Part shown: piece after piece, positions 1-7,442 of the stretch
How the letters are laid out: the number at the start of each line of letters is the position of its first letter
How positions within the stretch are numbered: position 1 is the stretch's first letter
Assembly (NCBI RefSeq): GCF_016009175.1
Contig: NZ_JADUCM010000044.1
Span: 1 to 39,193, forward strand
Reading direction: 5' to 3'
DNA: 39,193 nt
DNA from: Pseudomonas alkylphenolica
GTDB lineage: Bacteria; Pseudomonadota; Gammaproteobacteria; Pseudomonadales; Pseudomonadaceae
Notes under the pieces: model-generated
Told to the model about the DNA's origin: nothing
Databases searched by the model: none
Seen by the model: only the letters and a program-made list of their open reading frames with translations
Translations under genes and position numbers: made by a program

Positions 1-7
1 ACAGAAT

Positions 8-126
8 TTCTTGACGACCATAGAGCATTGGAACCACCTGATCCCATCCCGAACTCAGCAGTGAAACGATGCATCGCCGATGGTAGTGTGGGGTTTCCCC
101 ATGTGAGAGTAGGTCATCGTCAAGAT
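8..126 (+). rRNA. rrf: 5S ribosomal RNA
   Basis: The sequence carries the characteristic gamma-proteobacterial 5S core (CCATAGAGCATTGGAACCAC and CGATGGTAGTGTGGGGTTTC). The two ends pair with each other (TCTTGACGA near base 9 with TCGTCAAGA ending at 125), forming helix I. The length of about 119 nt is normal. It is the last gene of an rRNA operon whose 16S and 23S genes lie outside the left edge. The exact ends are set by helix pairing and may be off by 1-3 bases. Confidence 0.95.
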
Positions 127-135
127 TAAATTCCG

Positions 136-168
136 AAACCCCTATCTGCGTATGCAGGTAGGGGTTTT
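136..168 (+). terminator. Rho-independent terminator of the rRNA operon
   Basis: A long stem (AAACCCCTATCTGC pairing with GCAGGTAGGGGTTT, one G-U wobble) with a short loop is followed by TTTTGTCTTTT. It begins about 10 bases after the 5S gene, which is the usual place for the rRNA operon terminator. Confidence 0.9.
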
Positions 169-210
169 GTCTTTTCCGGCCTGCCGCCAGTGCAGCTCGC
201 CCTCGAGCCT

Positions 211-260
211 GTGGGAGCTGGCGACAGCCTGCGATCGAGTGCGAAGCGCTCGCCCCCACC
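211..260. repeat. REP-like imperfect palindrome
   Basis: The segment starts GTGGGAGCTGGCGACAGCC and ends GCGAAGCGCTCGCCCCCAC, so its outer arms are imperfectly complementary. This resembles the degenerate REP palindromes scattered between Pseudomonas genes, which usually begin GTGGGAGC. It lies between the rRNA terminator and the queD terminator, a typical REP location. The assignment is by resemblance only. Confidence 0.4.
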
Positions 261-273
261 AAAACCCAGACCC

Positions 274-300
274 AAAAAAAACCACCCCGCAGGGTGGTTT
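274..300 (-). terminator. Rho-independent terminator of queD
   Basis: Read on the minus strand, the stem AAACCACCC / GGGTGGTTT with a four-base loop is followed by a run of eight T (bases 274-281 on the plus strand are all A). It lies 20 bases after the queD stop codon. Confidence 0.88.
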
Positions 301-319
301 CATCCGATCAAACACCCGA

Positions 320-676
320 TCAGTCGCCGTAATATTCGCAACCGCTGGTGCACGTCTCATGGATACGAACCTTGGACAGCTCGGGCAGCAACGGTTTGAC
401 CTGGTCCCAGATCCACTTGGCAATCACTTCGCTGGTCGGGTTTTCCAGGCCAGGAATGTCGTTCAGGTAGTTGTGGTCCAGCTGTTCATACAGCGGCTTG
501 AAGATCGCCTTGATCTCGGAAAAGTCGCGAATCCAGCCGGTATGCGGATCCAGCGGGCCGGTCAGGTGCAAGGCAACCTTGAACGAGTGGCCGTGCAGAC
601 GGCCACACTTGTGCCCTTCAGGAACGTGCGGCAGTCGGTGAGCCGACTCGAAGGTGAACTCTTTGAAAATTTCCAC
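320..676 (-). CDS. queD: 6-carboxytetrahydropterin synthase QueD
   Basis: Enzyme of the 6-pyruvoyl-tetrahydropterin synthase family. It converts dihydroneopterin triphosphate to 6-carboxytetrahydropterin in synthesis of queuosine, the modified base of GUN-anticodon tRNAs. The 118-residue length is normal. Zinc ligands are visible as the His of SAHRLPHV and the HGHSF pair; the catalytic Cys lies in GHKCGRLHGH; the C-terminal RIHETCTSGCEY motif carries the conserved Glu. I place the start at the GTG giving (V/M)EIFKEFTFESAHR, which matches family N-termini and has a weak AGG upstream. An in-frame ATG 15 codons earlier (721) would add an atypical extension. The gene stands alone and ends at a strong terminator. 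Confidence 0.92.
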   Translation of the reverse strand: MEIFKEFTFESAHRLPHVPEGHKCGRLHGHSFKVALHLTGPLDPHTGWIRDFSEIKAIFKPLYEQLDHNYLNDIPGLENPTSEVIAKWIWDQVKPLLPELSKVRIHETCTSGCEYYGD

Positions 677-890
677 GGTGTGGCCTGTATAGCTGATGGT
701 GTAAGGGCTGGAGCAGGCCACGCGTCTTTGGTGTACTGCTCAATGTACTGATTGGTCGTTGCTGGGAGTTAAAGACGACATCCAGATCGAGATATCAGAC
801 TGACGCCAAGCGACCGAATTGGCTCCTATTCTAACCTGTTTTGGCAATGTTCCCGCTTTGAATCTGTGCGATACGGGCCGTTGTATTTGC

Positions 891-919
891 TTTAAATGTA
901 AAGTATTCGCATTTATACT
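891..919 (+). promoter_or_regulatory. Putative Fur-regulated promoter of the first FecI-type sigma gene
   Basis: An AT-rich island in GC-rich DNA about 55 bases before the sigma start. A possible -35 (TTTAAA, 891-896) and -10 (TATACT, 914-919) are 17 bases apart. An imperfect palindrome resembling a Fur box (AAATG...CATTT, 894-914) covers the spacer. Read on the minus strand, the core TGCGAATACTTTACA matches the 7-1-7 Fur consensus at 9 of 14 positions. Iron-repressed sigma genes of this class usually have such an arrangement; binding is inferred. Confidence 0.45.
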
Positions 920-970
920 GCGCGGTCACGTCATTCCCATGGCATCCGTTCCCCCTACGCGCAGGTCATC

Positions 971-1492
971 GTGCAGGTCGAGCCTCCCAAACCCACACTT
1001 CTGGCAGCATTGGTCCGGCATTATGACGAGCTGGTGGATCATGTACGCCGACGCTTCGGCGAACGGGTGTTCGCCCGGGAAGTCGTACACGACTTGTGTG
1101 TGCAGTTGCTTGAGCAGGATGAAAAGCAAGGGGTACGCACGCCCGTGGCCTTGTTGCGCAAGATCGCCCACGATATCGCGATCACCCGTTATCGTAGCGA
1201 GCGTCGACGCCAGGCTTGGATTGTCGGCGCTCCGGCATTGCCCGATGCAGTCAGTTGCGCTCCCAGCCAGGAGCGTCATCTTGAAGGCGAACGCACCTTG
1301 CAGTTGCTGACCGAGGCAATTGCGAATCTGCCCACCCGCTGTCAGACGGTGTTCGTGATGCACAAGCTGCATGAATTGCCGCAGGCCGAAGTGGCAGAGC
1401 GCCTGGGCATTTCACTCAAAACAGTAGAAAAGCACCTGCGCCTGGGTATGAATGCTTGCCGAGACTACCTGGGTACGGAGTTACTGCCATGA
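971..1492 (+). CDS. ECF sigma factor, FecI type (iron cell-surface signalling unit 1)
   Basis: A 173-residue extracytoplasmic-function RNA polymerase sigma factor. Region 2 lies near residues 10-80 (VVHDLCVQLLEQ, then IAHDIAITRYRSERRR). Region 4 lies near residues 115-168, with the helix-turn-helix AEVAERLGISLKTVEKHL. FecI-type factors are held by the adjacent FecR and released when the matching TonB receptor binds its siderophore; they then transcribe the receptor gene. The start is a GTG preceded by AGG; no better in-frame start is visible. The stop overlaps the FecR start by four bases (ATGA), implying translational coupling. The cognate siderophore cannot be read from the sigma itself. 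Confidence 0.9.
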   Translation: MQVEPPKPTLLAALVRHYDELVDHVRRRFGERVFAREVVHDLCVQLLEQDEKQGVRTPVALLRKIAHDIAITRYRSERRRQAWIVGAPALPDAVSCAPSQERHLEGERTLQLLTEAIANLPTRCQTVFVMHKLHELPQAEVAERLGISLKTVEKHLRLGMNACRDYLGTELLP

Positions 1493-2331
1493 CTCGCAAT
1501 TCGCATAATCCCAAGGATTTCAGCCAGGAGGACGAGGCCATTGCCCGGTTTCGGGAAGACCTCAAGCAGCGTTTTCCGTTGCCGCCTGCAACGCCAGCCA
1601 AGCGCAAGCGCACCGCAGAAAAAACGCTCGGGCTGCTGCTGTTGGCAATTGCTGCTGGCGTCGTCTGGGTCGATCCGGCTTACCGCAGTCAACACGTTGC
1701 CAGCGAGGTTGGCCAGCGCCAGACGCTGCAGCTGGCTGATGGCAGTGAGGTCCTGCTCGACAGCAACAGTGAGCTGACGATCAGTTGGCACCTGCGCACT
1801 CGTCAGGTTGAGTTGAAGCGGGGGCAGGCGCTGTTCCAGGTCTCGCCGATGGTGTATCGCCCGTTCCTGGTCGATGCCGGCGGGGCAGGGGTGCGCGTGG
1901 TAGGCACCCGCTTCAACGTCAACCGGCGCGAGCAGGATGTTCAGGTCACGGTGGCAGAAGGCAAGGTCGCTGTCCGGGGAGAGGCCGCCGACACCGTTGC
2001 GCTGCTCGAACCAGGCCAGCAATTGCGCGTTCAGAAGGGCATCCCGGGTCAGGTAACACGGGTCAGCGTCCATGATGTCACCGCCTGGAAGGACAGCCGG
2101 CTGGTGTTTGAAAGTACCCCGCTTGCCGAGGTCATCGGCACGCTCCAGCGCTATTACCGTCAGCCGATCCTGCTCCAGGACCCGGACATTGCCCGGTTAC
2201 CGCTATCCGGTGTGTTCGACAGCGGGCATGTCGATCGCCTGTTGGCGCTGTTACCCGGCATCCTGCCGGTAAGCGTTGCCAACGGCGCCGATGGTGCGGT
2301 GCTGATCAAATCGCGCGACACGAAAAAATAA
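1489..2331 (+). CDS. FecR-family anti-sigma/sigma regulator (unit 1)
   Basis: A 280-residue inner-membrane regulator. The N-terminal cytoplasmic segment (about residues 1-45) should bind the sigma factor encoded just upstream. It is followed by one hydrophobic stretch (LGLLLLAIAAGVVWV, near residues 47-62). The periplasmic FecR domain shows the family pattern ADGSEVLLDSNSELTISW, RGQALFQVSP and GTRFNVNRREQDVQVTVAEG. A C-terminal STN-like region (LAEVIGTLQRYYRQPI...LSGVFDSG) should contact the receptor signalling domain. The N-terminal cytoplasmic region is shorter than in many FecR proteins, which carry a longer DUF4880 segment. The gene overlaps the sigma gene by four bases, and the receptor gene starts 76 bases downstream. 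Confidence 0.9.
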   Translation: MTRNSHNPKDFSQEDEAIARFREDLKQRFPLPPATPAKRKRTAEKTLGLLLLAIAAGVVWVDPAYRSQHVASEVGQRQTLQLADGSEVLLDSNSELTISWHLRTRQVELKRGQALFQVSPMVYRPFLVDAGGAGVRVVGTRFNVNRREQDVQVTVAEGKVAVRGEAADTVALLEPGQQLRVQKGIPGQVTRVSVHDVTAWKDSRLVFESTPLAEVIGTLQRYYRQPILLQDPDIARLPLSGVFDSGHVDRLLALLPGILPVSVANGADGAVLIKSRDTKK

Positions 2332-2407
2332 TTGCCGGCCGAGGTAGGGTTACGCGGCTGTGCTGACGGCTATCTCCATGCAACCTTACTTTGTGGAGAA
2401 CAAGAAC

Positions 2408-4855
2408 GTGAGTCAGCCCTACCTGCGTGCGCCTGTACGCCTGTCCTTGCTGGCTAGCAGCCTGCTGCTCAGCCAATGGTCGTTGGCGCAATCCGCACCC
2501 GTCGACTTCGATGTTCCAGCCTCTTCGCTGGAGAAGTCCCTCAATGCCGTCGCACGCCAATCCTCAGCGCAGATCCTGTTTGCCAGTGACATCACGGCTA
2601 ACAAGACCGCACCTGCTCTGAAGGGACGCTACACCTTGCAGGAAGCGCTTGAACGGCTGCTGGGCAACAGCGGGCTGACTGCCCAGGAGCGTGACGAACA
2701 CACCTACCTGGTGGTGCCGGGAAAATCTGCGGTTGTCACTGAAGCTGCGGTTAGTGGATCTGCAGCGGTGGAGCTGGCCAGCCTGGAAATCAGTTCGTCG
2801 CGTCTGAACAGCGATGTGGTGCCGCAGGCCCGGCAGGTCAATGTCATCGAGCGCGAACAACTGGAGCAGTTGCGCCAGGGCTCAGATGGCCTGGCCACCT
2901 TGCTGGCCAAAAGCATTCCCGGCATGGCCGACTCCAGCCGTACCATCACCGACTATGGCCAGACACTGCGTGGACGTACCATGCTGGTGTTGGTCGATGG
3001 CGTGCCGCTCAACACCAACCGCGATTCCTCACGCAACCTGGCGAACATCGACCCGGCGCTGATCGAGCGCATCGAAGTGATCCGTGGCAGCAGCGCCATT
3101 TACGGGGCGGGGGCAACCGGTGGCATTATCTCTATCACGACCCGCCCGGCGGGGGGTGAGCCGCGGGCGCAAACCAGCCTCAGCGCCGTCTCGCCGCTGA
3201 GCCAGCTGGACAGTGACGGCCTTGGCGGCCAGTTGCAGCATCACCTGTCCGGCTCGCAGGGGCAGGTCGACTACGCCCTGGACTTCGGCGCCCGGCACAT
3301 TGGCGCCTCCTACGACGCCAATGGGCATCGCATCGCACCAGAGCCCAGCCAGGGCGATCTGTTTGATGCCAACACCTACAACATTGGCGGAAAACTGGGT
3401 TTGCACATCGATGAGGTGCAGCGTATCCAGCTGTCTGCCAGCCACTATAACGCCGAGCAGGATTCCGACTATACCTCCGACCCGTCTGTGGCCAGGCTCC
3501 CGCCAGGCTCGGTGCCGGCCAGGCCGCTGTCGGGCCTGTCGCTGGACGAGCAGAACCAGATAAAGAATACCCTGCTCAACCTTGAGTACGCGCACTCCGA
3601 CATCCTCGGCGGTACGCTGAATGCGCAGCTCTACTACCGGGACTACTTCACCCGCTTCACGCCGTTTGATGCGCGGGCGGTGGCCACGCGTGGACGCAAT
3701 GTCGACCAGGTGATGCAGAACAGCGAGGTGTACGGCAGCCGGATCACCCTGCGCACCCCGCTAGGCGACAAAGGCAATACGGAGCTGCTGTGGGGCGCAG
3801 ATTTCAACCAGGAGCGCAGCGACATGCCCATCGACATCTTCGATCCGCGCGTCTACGACGCCAGCGGAGGCAGGGTGTTCGACAAGATTGGCAAGTTGAC
3901 CTACATGCCCGACCTGACCTCGCGCAGTGTCGGCGGCTTTGCCCAGCTTCAGCACAAGTTCAACGATCAATGGTCGATGGAAGGCGGTCTGCGGTACGAG
4001 TACGCCACCGCTGAATACGATGACTTCATTCCGCTGTCGGAGTCGACCGCCGCCCCGCCGGCTACCGTCCAGGGGGGGGAGGTTCATTACGACGCAGTGT
4101 TGTCCAACATCAGCGTGACCTACTCGCCGGTAGCAGGCCAGGAGGTCTATGCCGCGTTCAGCCAGGGTTTCCAGCTGCCCGATATCGGCGTACAGCTACG
4201 TAACGCCCGCCGTGGATTCGATCTTGACTCGTCGAACCTGGAACCGGTAAAAACCAACAACTACGAGCTGGGCTGGCGTGGCGCGCTGGGTGAGCAGACG
4301 CTGGCGTCGCTGGCGGTGTTCTACACCACCTCGAACCTGGGGGATGTGCAAAGCTTCAACAACGGCCTGATCCTGACGCGCACCAAAGAGCGGATCTATG
4401 GTGTGGAAGGCAGCGCCGACTGGCTGACCAACGATGAGCGTTGGGGCGCAGGTGGCACCTTTACCTGGATGAAGGGCCGGGAGCAACCGGACGGCGGTGA
4501 CTGGCAGGACATGACCGGGTACCGCATCCCGCCACTCAAGTTGACCGCTTACCTGCAGTTCAAGCCCAGCGACGTCTGGAGCAACCGTGTACAAGCCACC
4601 TATTTCGATGGCGATGATTATCGCCTGGATGGCGTTGCCAGCTTCGGTCGGCGCAAGGTCGATGGCTACACCACGGTAGACCTGATCAGCCAATACCAAC
4701 TGAGCGAAGACGATCAGGTCAGCGTAGGTATTCAGAACCTGTTCAACCGCAGCTACTACCCGCTCTACAGCCAGCTGATGCGTAACAGCAACAACACCAG
4801 CCACCTGCCAGCGCCCGGCACCGTGCTGACGGCAACGTACACGCACGATTGGTAA
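2408..4855 (+). CDS. TonB-dependent siderophore receptor with signalling domain (unit 1)
   Basis: An 815-residue outer-membrane receptor. In order: a signal peptide ending near SLAQS; an STN signalling domain (about residues 30-105, FDVPASSLEKSLNAVARQSS); a plug domain (near 130-245, with TMLVLVDGVPLN and IERIEVIRGSSAIYGAGATGG); and a 22-strand barrel ending in the aromatic Trp of TATYTHDW. The STN domain means it both imports iron-siderophore and signals to the FecR and sigma upstream. The plug and barrel resemble the IutA (hydroxamate-citrate siderophore) branch, but less closely than the receptor at 29160. The start is a GTG with GGAGAA nine bases upstream; an ATG at 2378 is possible but poorly placed. 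No siderophore synthesis genes are nearby. Confidence 0.9.
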   Translation: MSQPYLRAPVRLSLLASSLLLSQWSLAQSAPVDFDVPASSLEKSLNAVARQSSAQILFASDITANKTAPALKGRYTLQEALERLLGNSGLTAQERDEHTYLVVPGKSAVVTEAAVSGSAAVELASLEISSSRLNSDVVPQARQVNVIEREQLEQLRQGSDGLATLLAKSIPGMADSSRTITDYGQTLRGRTMLVLVDGVPLNTNRDSSRNLANIDPALIERIEVIRGSSAIYGAGATGGIISITTRPAGGEPRAQTSLSAVSPLSQLDSDGLGGQLQHHLSGSQGQVDYALDFGARHIGASYDANGHRIAPEPSQGDLFDANTYNIGGKLGLHIDEVQRIQLSASHYNAEQDSDYTSDPSVARLPPGSVPARPLSGLSLDEQNQIKNTLLNLEYAHSDILGGTLNAQLYYRDYFTRFTPFDARAVATRGRNVDQVMQNSEVYGSRITLRTPLGDKGNTELLWGADFNQERSDMPIDIFDPRVYDASGGRVFDKIGKLTYMPDLTSRSVGGFAQLQHKFNDQWSMEGGLRYEYATAEYDDFIPLSESTAAPPATVQGGEVHYDAVLSNISVTYSPVAGQEVYAAFSQGFQLPDIGVQLRNARRGFDLDSSNLEPVKTNNYELGWRGALGEQTLASLAVFYTTSNLGDVQSFNNGLILTRTKERIYGVEGSADWLTNDERWGAGGTFTWMKGREQPDGGDWQDMTGYRIPPLKLTAYLQFKPSDVWSNRVQATYFDGDDYRLDGVASFGRRKVDGYTTVDLISQYQLSEDDQVSVGIQNLFNRSYYPLYSQLMRNSNNTSHLPAPGTVLTATYTHDW

Positions 4856-4895
4856 CAGCCTGATCGCCAGGGCAGGGGCCGGCTGTTATCAGGCT
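4854..4895. terminator. Stem-loop between convergent genes
   Basis: AGCCTGAT (4857-4864) pairs perfectly with ATCAGGCT (4888-4895). An overlapping alternative pairs AACAGCC (4854-4860) with GGCTGTT (4881-4887). There is no clear T-run, so it may be a weak bidirectional terminator between the receptor gene and the convergent patatin gene, or a mutually exclusive pair of hairpins. Confidence 0.4.
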
Positions 4896-4912
4896 ACCTT
4901 GCCCAGCGTTCG

Positions 4913-5992
4913 TTACAGCGGTTGCAGGTGCGCCTGCAGCCTGCCGGTTGCGATCAGCTCAAGCAGTTCGTCGCCCAGTCGCTGGCTTTCCGACATTGCT
5001 TTGTGCCAATAGCGTTGGCGGCTGCCGGCATCGCCCATAAAGCGCTTGAAATCGCTGCGGTCTGGCAACTTACCGAAAGGCAGGTTGGCCAGGTACTGGC
5101 TGGAGGGCGCCAGCAACAGCACGTTGCGCAAGCGCTCGCCATCGCCGCGTCGCCATGGCAAGGCCTTGTCGAACCAGCCGGGGATCACTTTATCGGTGAA
5201 GTGCGGGTACAGCACGATGTCGTCGCCGTGGTAGGGCAGGTCGAGGTGATAGTCGAGCAGCCCGCCATCACGGTAGGTGCCCTGGCCGACACCGGGGATG
5301 TCGCGTACCCCCTCCATGACCATCGGAATGGAGCCGGAAGCCAGCAGGGCATGGCGCAAGTTGGCCACATCCAGCGGCAGGCAGCGTGAAGGAAAGTCGG
5401 TCAGCGCCTGTAACGGCGGGGCACTGCGTGCATCGTGGAGGATGATCCGCTCGAAGTGCCGCGCCAGCCGGGAGCGGCTGATCAGGTTGTCGGCAATTAC
5501 TGAAGACAGGCCCATGCCCAGGCGTGTGCGCTGGTCATGTGCCAACAGCCCATGGCTTTTGACCACCATGATATTGAGCCGGTAATCAGGGCTCTCGAGG
5601 ATTTGCGCATCGCGACCCTGCAGTAGCTCATCGAGCATGCGCTGACAACTGCGGCTGACTTCGGCCTGAGTGACGCCCTTGGCGAAGTCCTGCTCGGTGT
5701 ACAGCTGCCCGAGACGTTGCAAGGCCTCGGCGGGGTTGGGCAGGCAGGCACTGGCAAAGCGCCAGGAGCCGATGGACGCCCCGATCAGCGACCGTTCACG
5801 CGGTGCACTTGGCAGCCAGTGGCCGAACAATGCCAGGTCCAGGCCTTGTATGCCGAGGGCCTTGGGGCCGCCCGCAGCGCCCGGCAGCACGCCGACATCG
5901 GCCGCCTGCAATCCGTGTTCGCGGATGCGCTGCAAGGCGCGACGGCCGGCCTTGAGCGTCAGGGCCGGGTACTTGATATGGATTGCGCTCAT
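4913..5992 (-). CDS. Patatin-like phospholipase family protein
   Basis: A 359-residue predicted serine lipid acyl hydrolase. The oxyanion-type glycine motif is LPGAAGGPKALG near residues 35-46. The nucleophile elbow GASIGSW (G-x-S-x-G) places the nucleophile at Ser73. The partner aspartate is in YRDGGLLDY, near Asp242. No signal peptide is seen, so it probably acts in the cytosol or is translocated by a non-Sec route. Its lipid substrate is unknown. I chose the ATG giving MSAIHIKY because GAGG lies six bases upstream; an in-frame start nine codons earlier has no ribosome site. The gene stands alone, convergent with the receptor and divergent from the PepSY operon. Confidence 0.82.
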   Translation of the reverse strand: MSAIHIKYPALTLKAGRRALQRIREHGLQAADVGVLPGAAGGPKALGIQGLDLALFGHWLPSAPRERSLIGASIGSWRFASACLPNPAEALQRLGQLYTEQDFAKGVTQAEVSRSCQRMLDELLQGRDAQILESPDYRLNIMVVKSHGLLAHDQRTRLGMGLSSVIADNLISRSRLARHFERIILHDARSAPPLQALTDFPSRCLPLDVANLRHALLASGSIPMVMEGVRDIPGVGQGTYRDGGLLDYHLDLPYHGDDIVLYPHFTDKVIPGWFDKALPWRRGDGERLRNVLLLAPSSQYLANLPFGKLPDRSDFKRFMGDAGSRQRYWHKAMSESQRLGDELLELIATGRLQAHLQPL

Positions 5993-6078
5993 ACGGGCCT
6001 CACTGTCTGGAGCCGGCAATTATAAAGAACAGAGGTCCGGTTGTGGGGCGGGGGTGCGCTATCATGTCGCCAGTTGTT

Positions 6079-6094
6079 TTCAGCTTCAGTTAAG
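6079..6094 (+). promoter_or_regulatory. Putative BqsR/PmrA-type response regulator box
   Basis: TTCAG-N6-TTAAG (6079-6083 and 6090-6094) matches at 9 of 10 positions the tandem TTAAG-N6-TTAAG repeat I recall as the BqsR binding motif of P. aeruginosa. The box covers where a -35 element would lie for a -10 at TAATCT (6104-6109), the usual position for activation by OmpR-family regulators. It is 58 bases before the first PepSY gene, so the downstream operon is probably autoregulated. Confidence 0.5.
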
Positions 6095-6151
6095 TTCGGT
6101 TGGTTAATCTAGGCCCCGTAGACACATTATTGATCTCAACGGAGACATACC

Positions 6152-6460
6152 ATGAAAGCACTGACTGCCCTGTTTGTTACTGCCGCCCTTGCCCTGAGTG
6201 CCAATGTCGCACTGGCCAAAGACATCCCCATGCACGAAGTGACCAAGATGGTTCAGGACAAGACCATCCTGTCCCTGGACGACTTGAACGCCAAAGCGCT
6301 GGCCAAGCACCCGGGCGCCACGATCAAAGAGTCCGAGCTTGAAGATGTCTACGGTCGCCTGGTCTACAAAATCGACCTGCGTGATGCCCAGAACGTTGAA
6401 TGGGACGTGGACCTGGACGCCAAGACCGGTGAAATCCTCAAGGACGTACAGGACAAGTAA
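6152..6460 (+). CDS. Periplasmic PepSY-domain protein (first of two)
   Basis: A 102-residue exported protein. A Sec signal peptide (MKALTALFVTAALALSANVALA, residues 1-22) is followed by one PepSY domain. The domain shows LDDLNAKALAKHPGATIKESELEDVYGRLVYKIDL and ends with DLDAKTGEILKDVQDK, the usual xVxVDAxTGxIL pattern. PepSY domains are small periplasmic or extracellular modules, often encoded with two-component systems and thought to tune ligand sensing or proteolysis. The start is ATG with GGAGA seven bases upstream. Its stop TAATG overlaps the next start by one base, and this is the first gene of a four-gene overlapping operon. Position and size agree with P. aeruginosa PA2659/BqsP, from memory. 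Confidence 0.85.
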   Translation: MKALTALFVTAALALSANVALAKDIPMHEVTKMVQDKTILSLDDLNAKALAKHPGATIKESELEDVYGRLVYKIDLRDAQNVEWDVDLDAKTGEILKDVQDK

Positions 6461-6774
6461 TGAGCGTTTGCACGCGAACAGCCCAGACCGTTCTCGTTGC
6501 GTTGTTGGCACTCTGTTCGCTGGCATCGGCCCGTGACCTTGATCAGGACGAAGCCCTGCAGCTACGGCAGCAGGGCGTCATCCTGCCGCTGGAAAAGCTG
6601 CTCAACGATGCCCTGGGACGCTATCCCGGGGCGAAGTTGCTGGAGGCGGAGCTGGAAGAGAAACACGGCCGCTACGAATACGAGGTCGAGCTGTTGACCC
6701 CGCAAGGGACGGTGCGCGAGATCAAACTGGACGCATCCAATGGCGTGTTGCTCAAAGATGAGGAAGATGATTGA
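6460..6774 (+). CDS. Periplasmic PepSY-domain protein (second of two)
   Basis: A 104-residue exported protein with a signal peptide (TVLVALLALCSLASA, cleaved near residue 25) and one PepSY domain. The domain shows GVILPLEKLLNDALGRYPGAKLLEAELEEKHGRYEYEVELL and ends in IKLDASNGVLLKDEEDD, with a strongly acidic tail. It is a diverged tandem copy of the upstream gene: the same layout, with KHPGATIKESELED corresponding to RYPGAKLLEAELEE. The acidic tail could bind cations, which would fit a metal-responsive system, but that is inference. It overlaps both neighbours by one base. Confidence 0.83.
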   Translation: MSVCTRTAQTVLVALLALCSLASARDLDQDEALQLRQQGVILPLEKLLNDALGRYPGAKLLEAELEEKHGRYEYEVELLTPQGTVREIKLDASNGVLLKDEEDD

Positions 6775-7442
6775 TGCGCCTGTTACTGGTCGAAGATAAC
6801 GTGCCGCTGGCGGATGAACTGACCCAAGGCCTGCAGCGCCAGGGCTATGCGGTCGACTGGCTGGCCGATGGCCGTGACGCGGTCTACCAGGGCAGCAGCG
6901 AACCCTATGACCTGATCATTCTCGACCTGGGCTTGCCCGGGCTTTCCGGGCTTGAAGTCCTCGCGCAGTGGCGCGCCAGCGGCTTGTCGACGCCAGTGCT
7001 GATCCTCACCGCACGCAGCTCCTGGGCAGAGCGCATCGAGGGCCTCAAGGCCGGTGCCGATGACTACCTGAGCAAGCCATTTCATCCCGAAGAGCTGATG
7101 CTGCGCGTGCAGTCGCTGTTGCGCCGTGCCCGCGGCCTGGCCAATCAGCCAACCCTTGAGGCAGCGGGGCTGCAACTGGATGAAGGGCGCCAGTGCGTAA
7201 CCCGCGATGGCGTCGACATCCAGCTCACCGCTGCAGAGTTTCGCCTGCTGCGTTACTTCATGCTGCATCCGCAGCAGATCCTGTCCAAGAGCCATCTGGC
7301 CGAACACCTTTATGACGGGGAAACCGAGCGCGACTCCAACGTGCTGGAGGTTCACGTCAATCATCTGCGCCGCAAACTGGGCCGTAGCGTCATCGAAACG
7401 CACCGTGGCCAGGGTTACCGCTATGCCGGGAGTGCTGAGTGA
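6774..7442 (+). CDS. OmpR/PhoB-family response regulator (BqsR/CarR-like)
   Basis: A 222-residue regulator. The receiver domain (residues 1-115) has the acidic pair ED at 8-9, phospho-acceptor Asp51 (ILDLGLPGLSG), a conserved Thr (LILTARSS) and a Lys (SKPFH). The winged-helix DNA-binding domain (about 125-220) has VNHLRRKLG and the closing HRGQGYRY. Two PepSY genes before a regulator-kinase pair is the layout of P. aeruginosa PA2659-PA2656 (BqsRS/CarRS), which responds to Fe(II) and Ca(II); orthology is inferred from layout plus the upstream TTAAG-type box. TGATG couples it to the PepSY gene; its end overlaps the kinase by four bases. PmrA/QseB-like regulators are the alternative. Confidence 0.88.
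   Translation: MRLLLVEDNVPLADELTQGLQRQGYAVDWLADGRDAVYQGSSEPYDLIILDLGLPGLSGLEVLAQWRASGLSTPVLILTARSSWAERIEGLKAGADDYLSKPFHPEELMLRVQSLLRRARGLANQPTLEAAGLQLDEGRQCVTRDGVDIQLTAAEFRLLRYFMLHPQQILSKSHLAEHLYDGETERDSNVLEVHVNHLRRKLGRSVIETHRGQGYRYAGSAE

Noticed and set aside
2332..2407. ECF-sigma promoter before the unit-1 receptor
   Set aside because: A sigma-dependent promoter is expected here, but I could not identify convincing -35 and -10 elements, so none is annotated.
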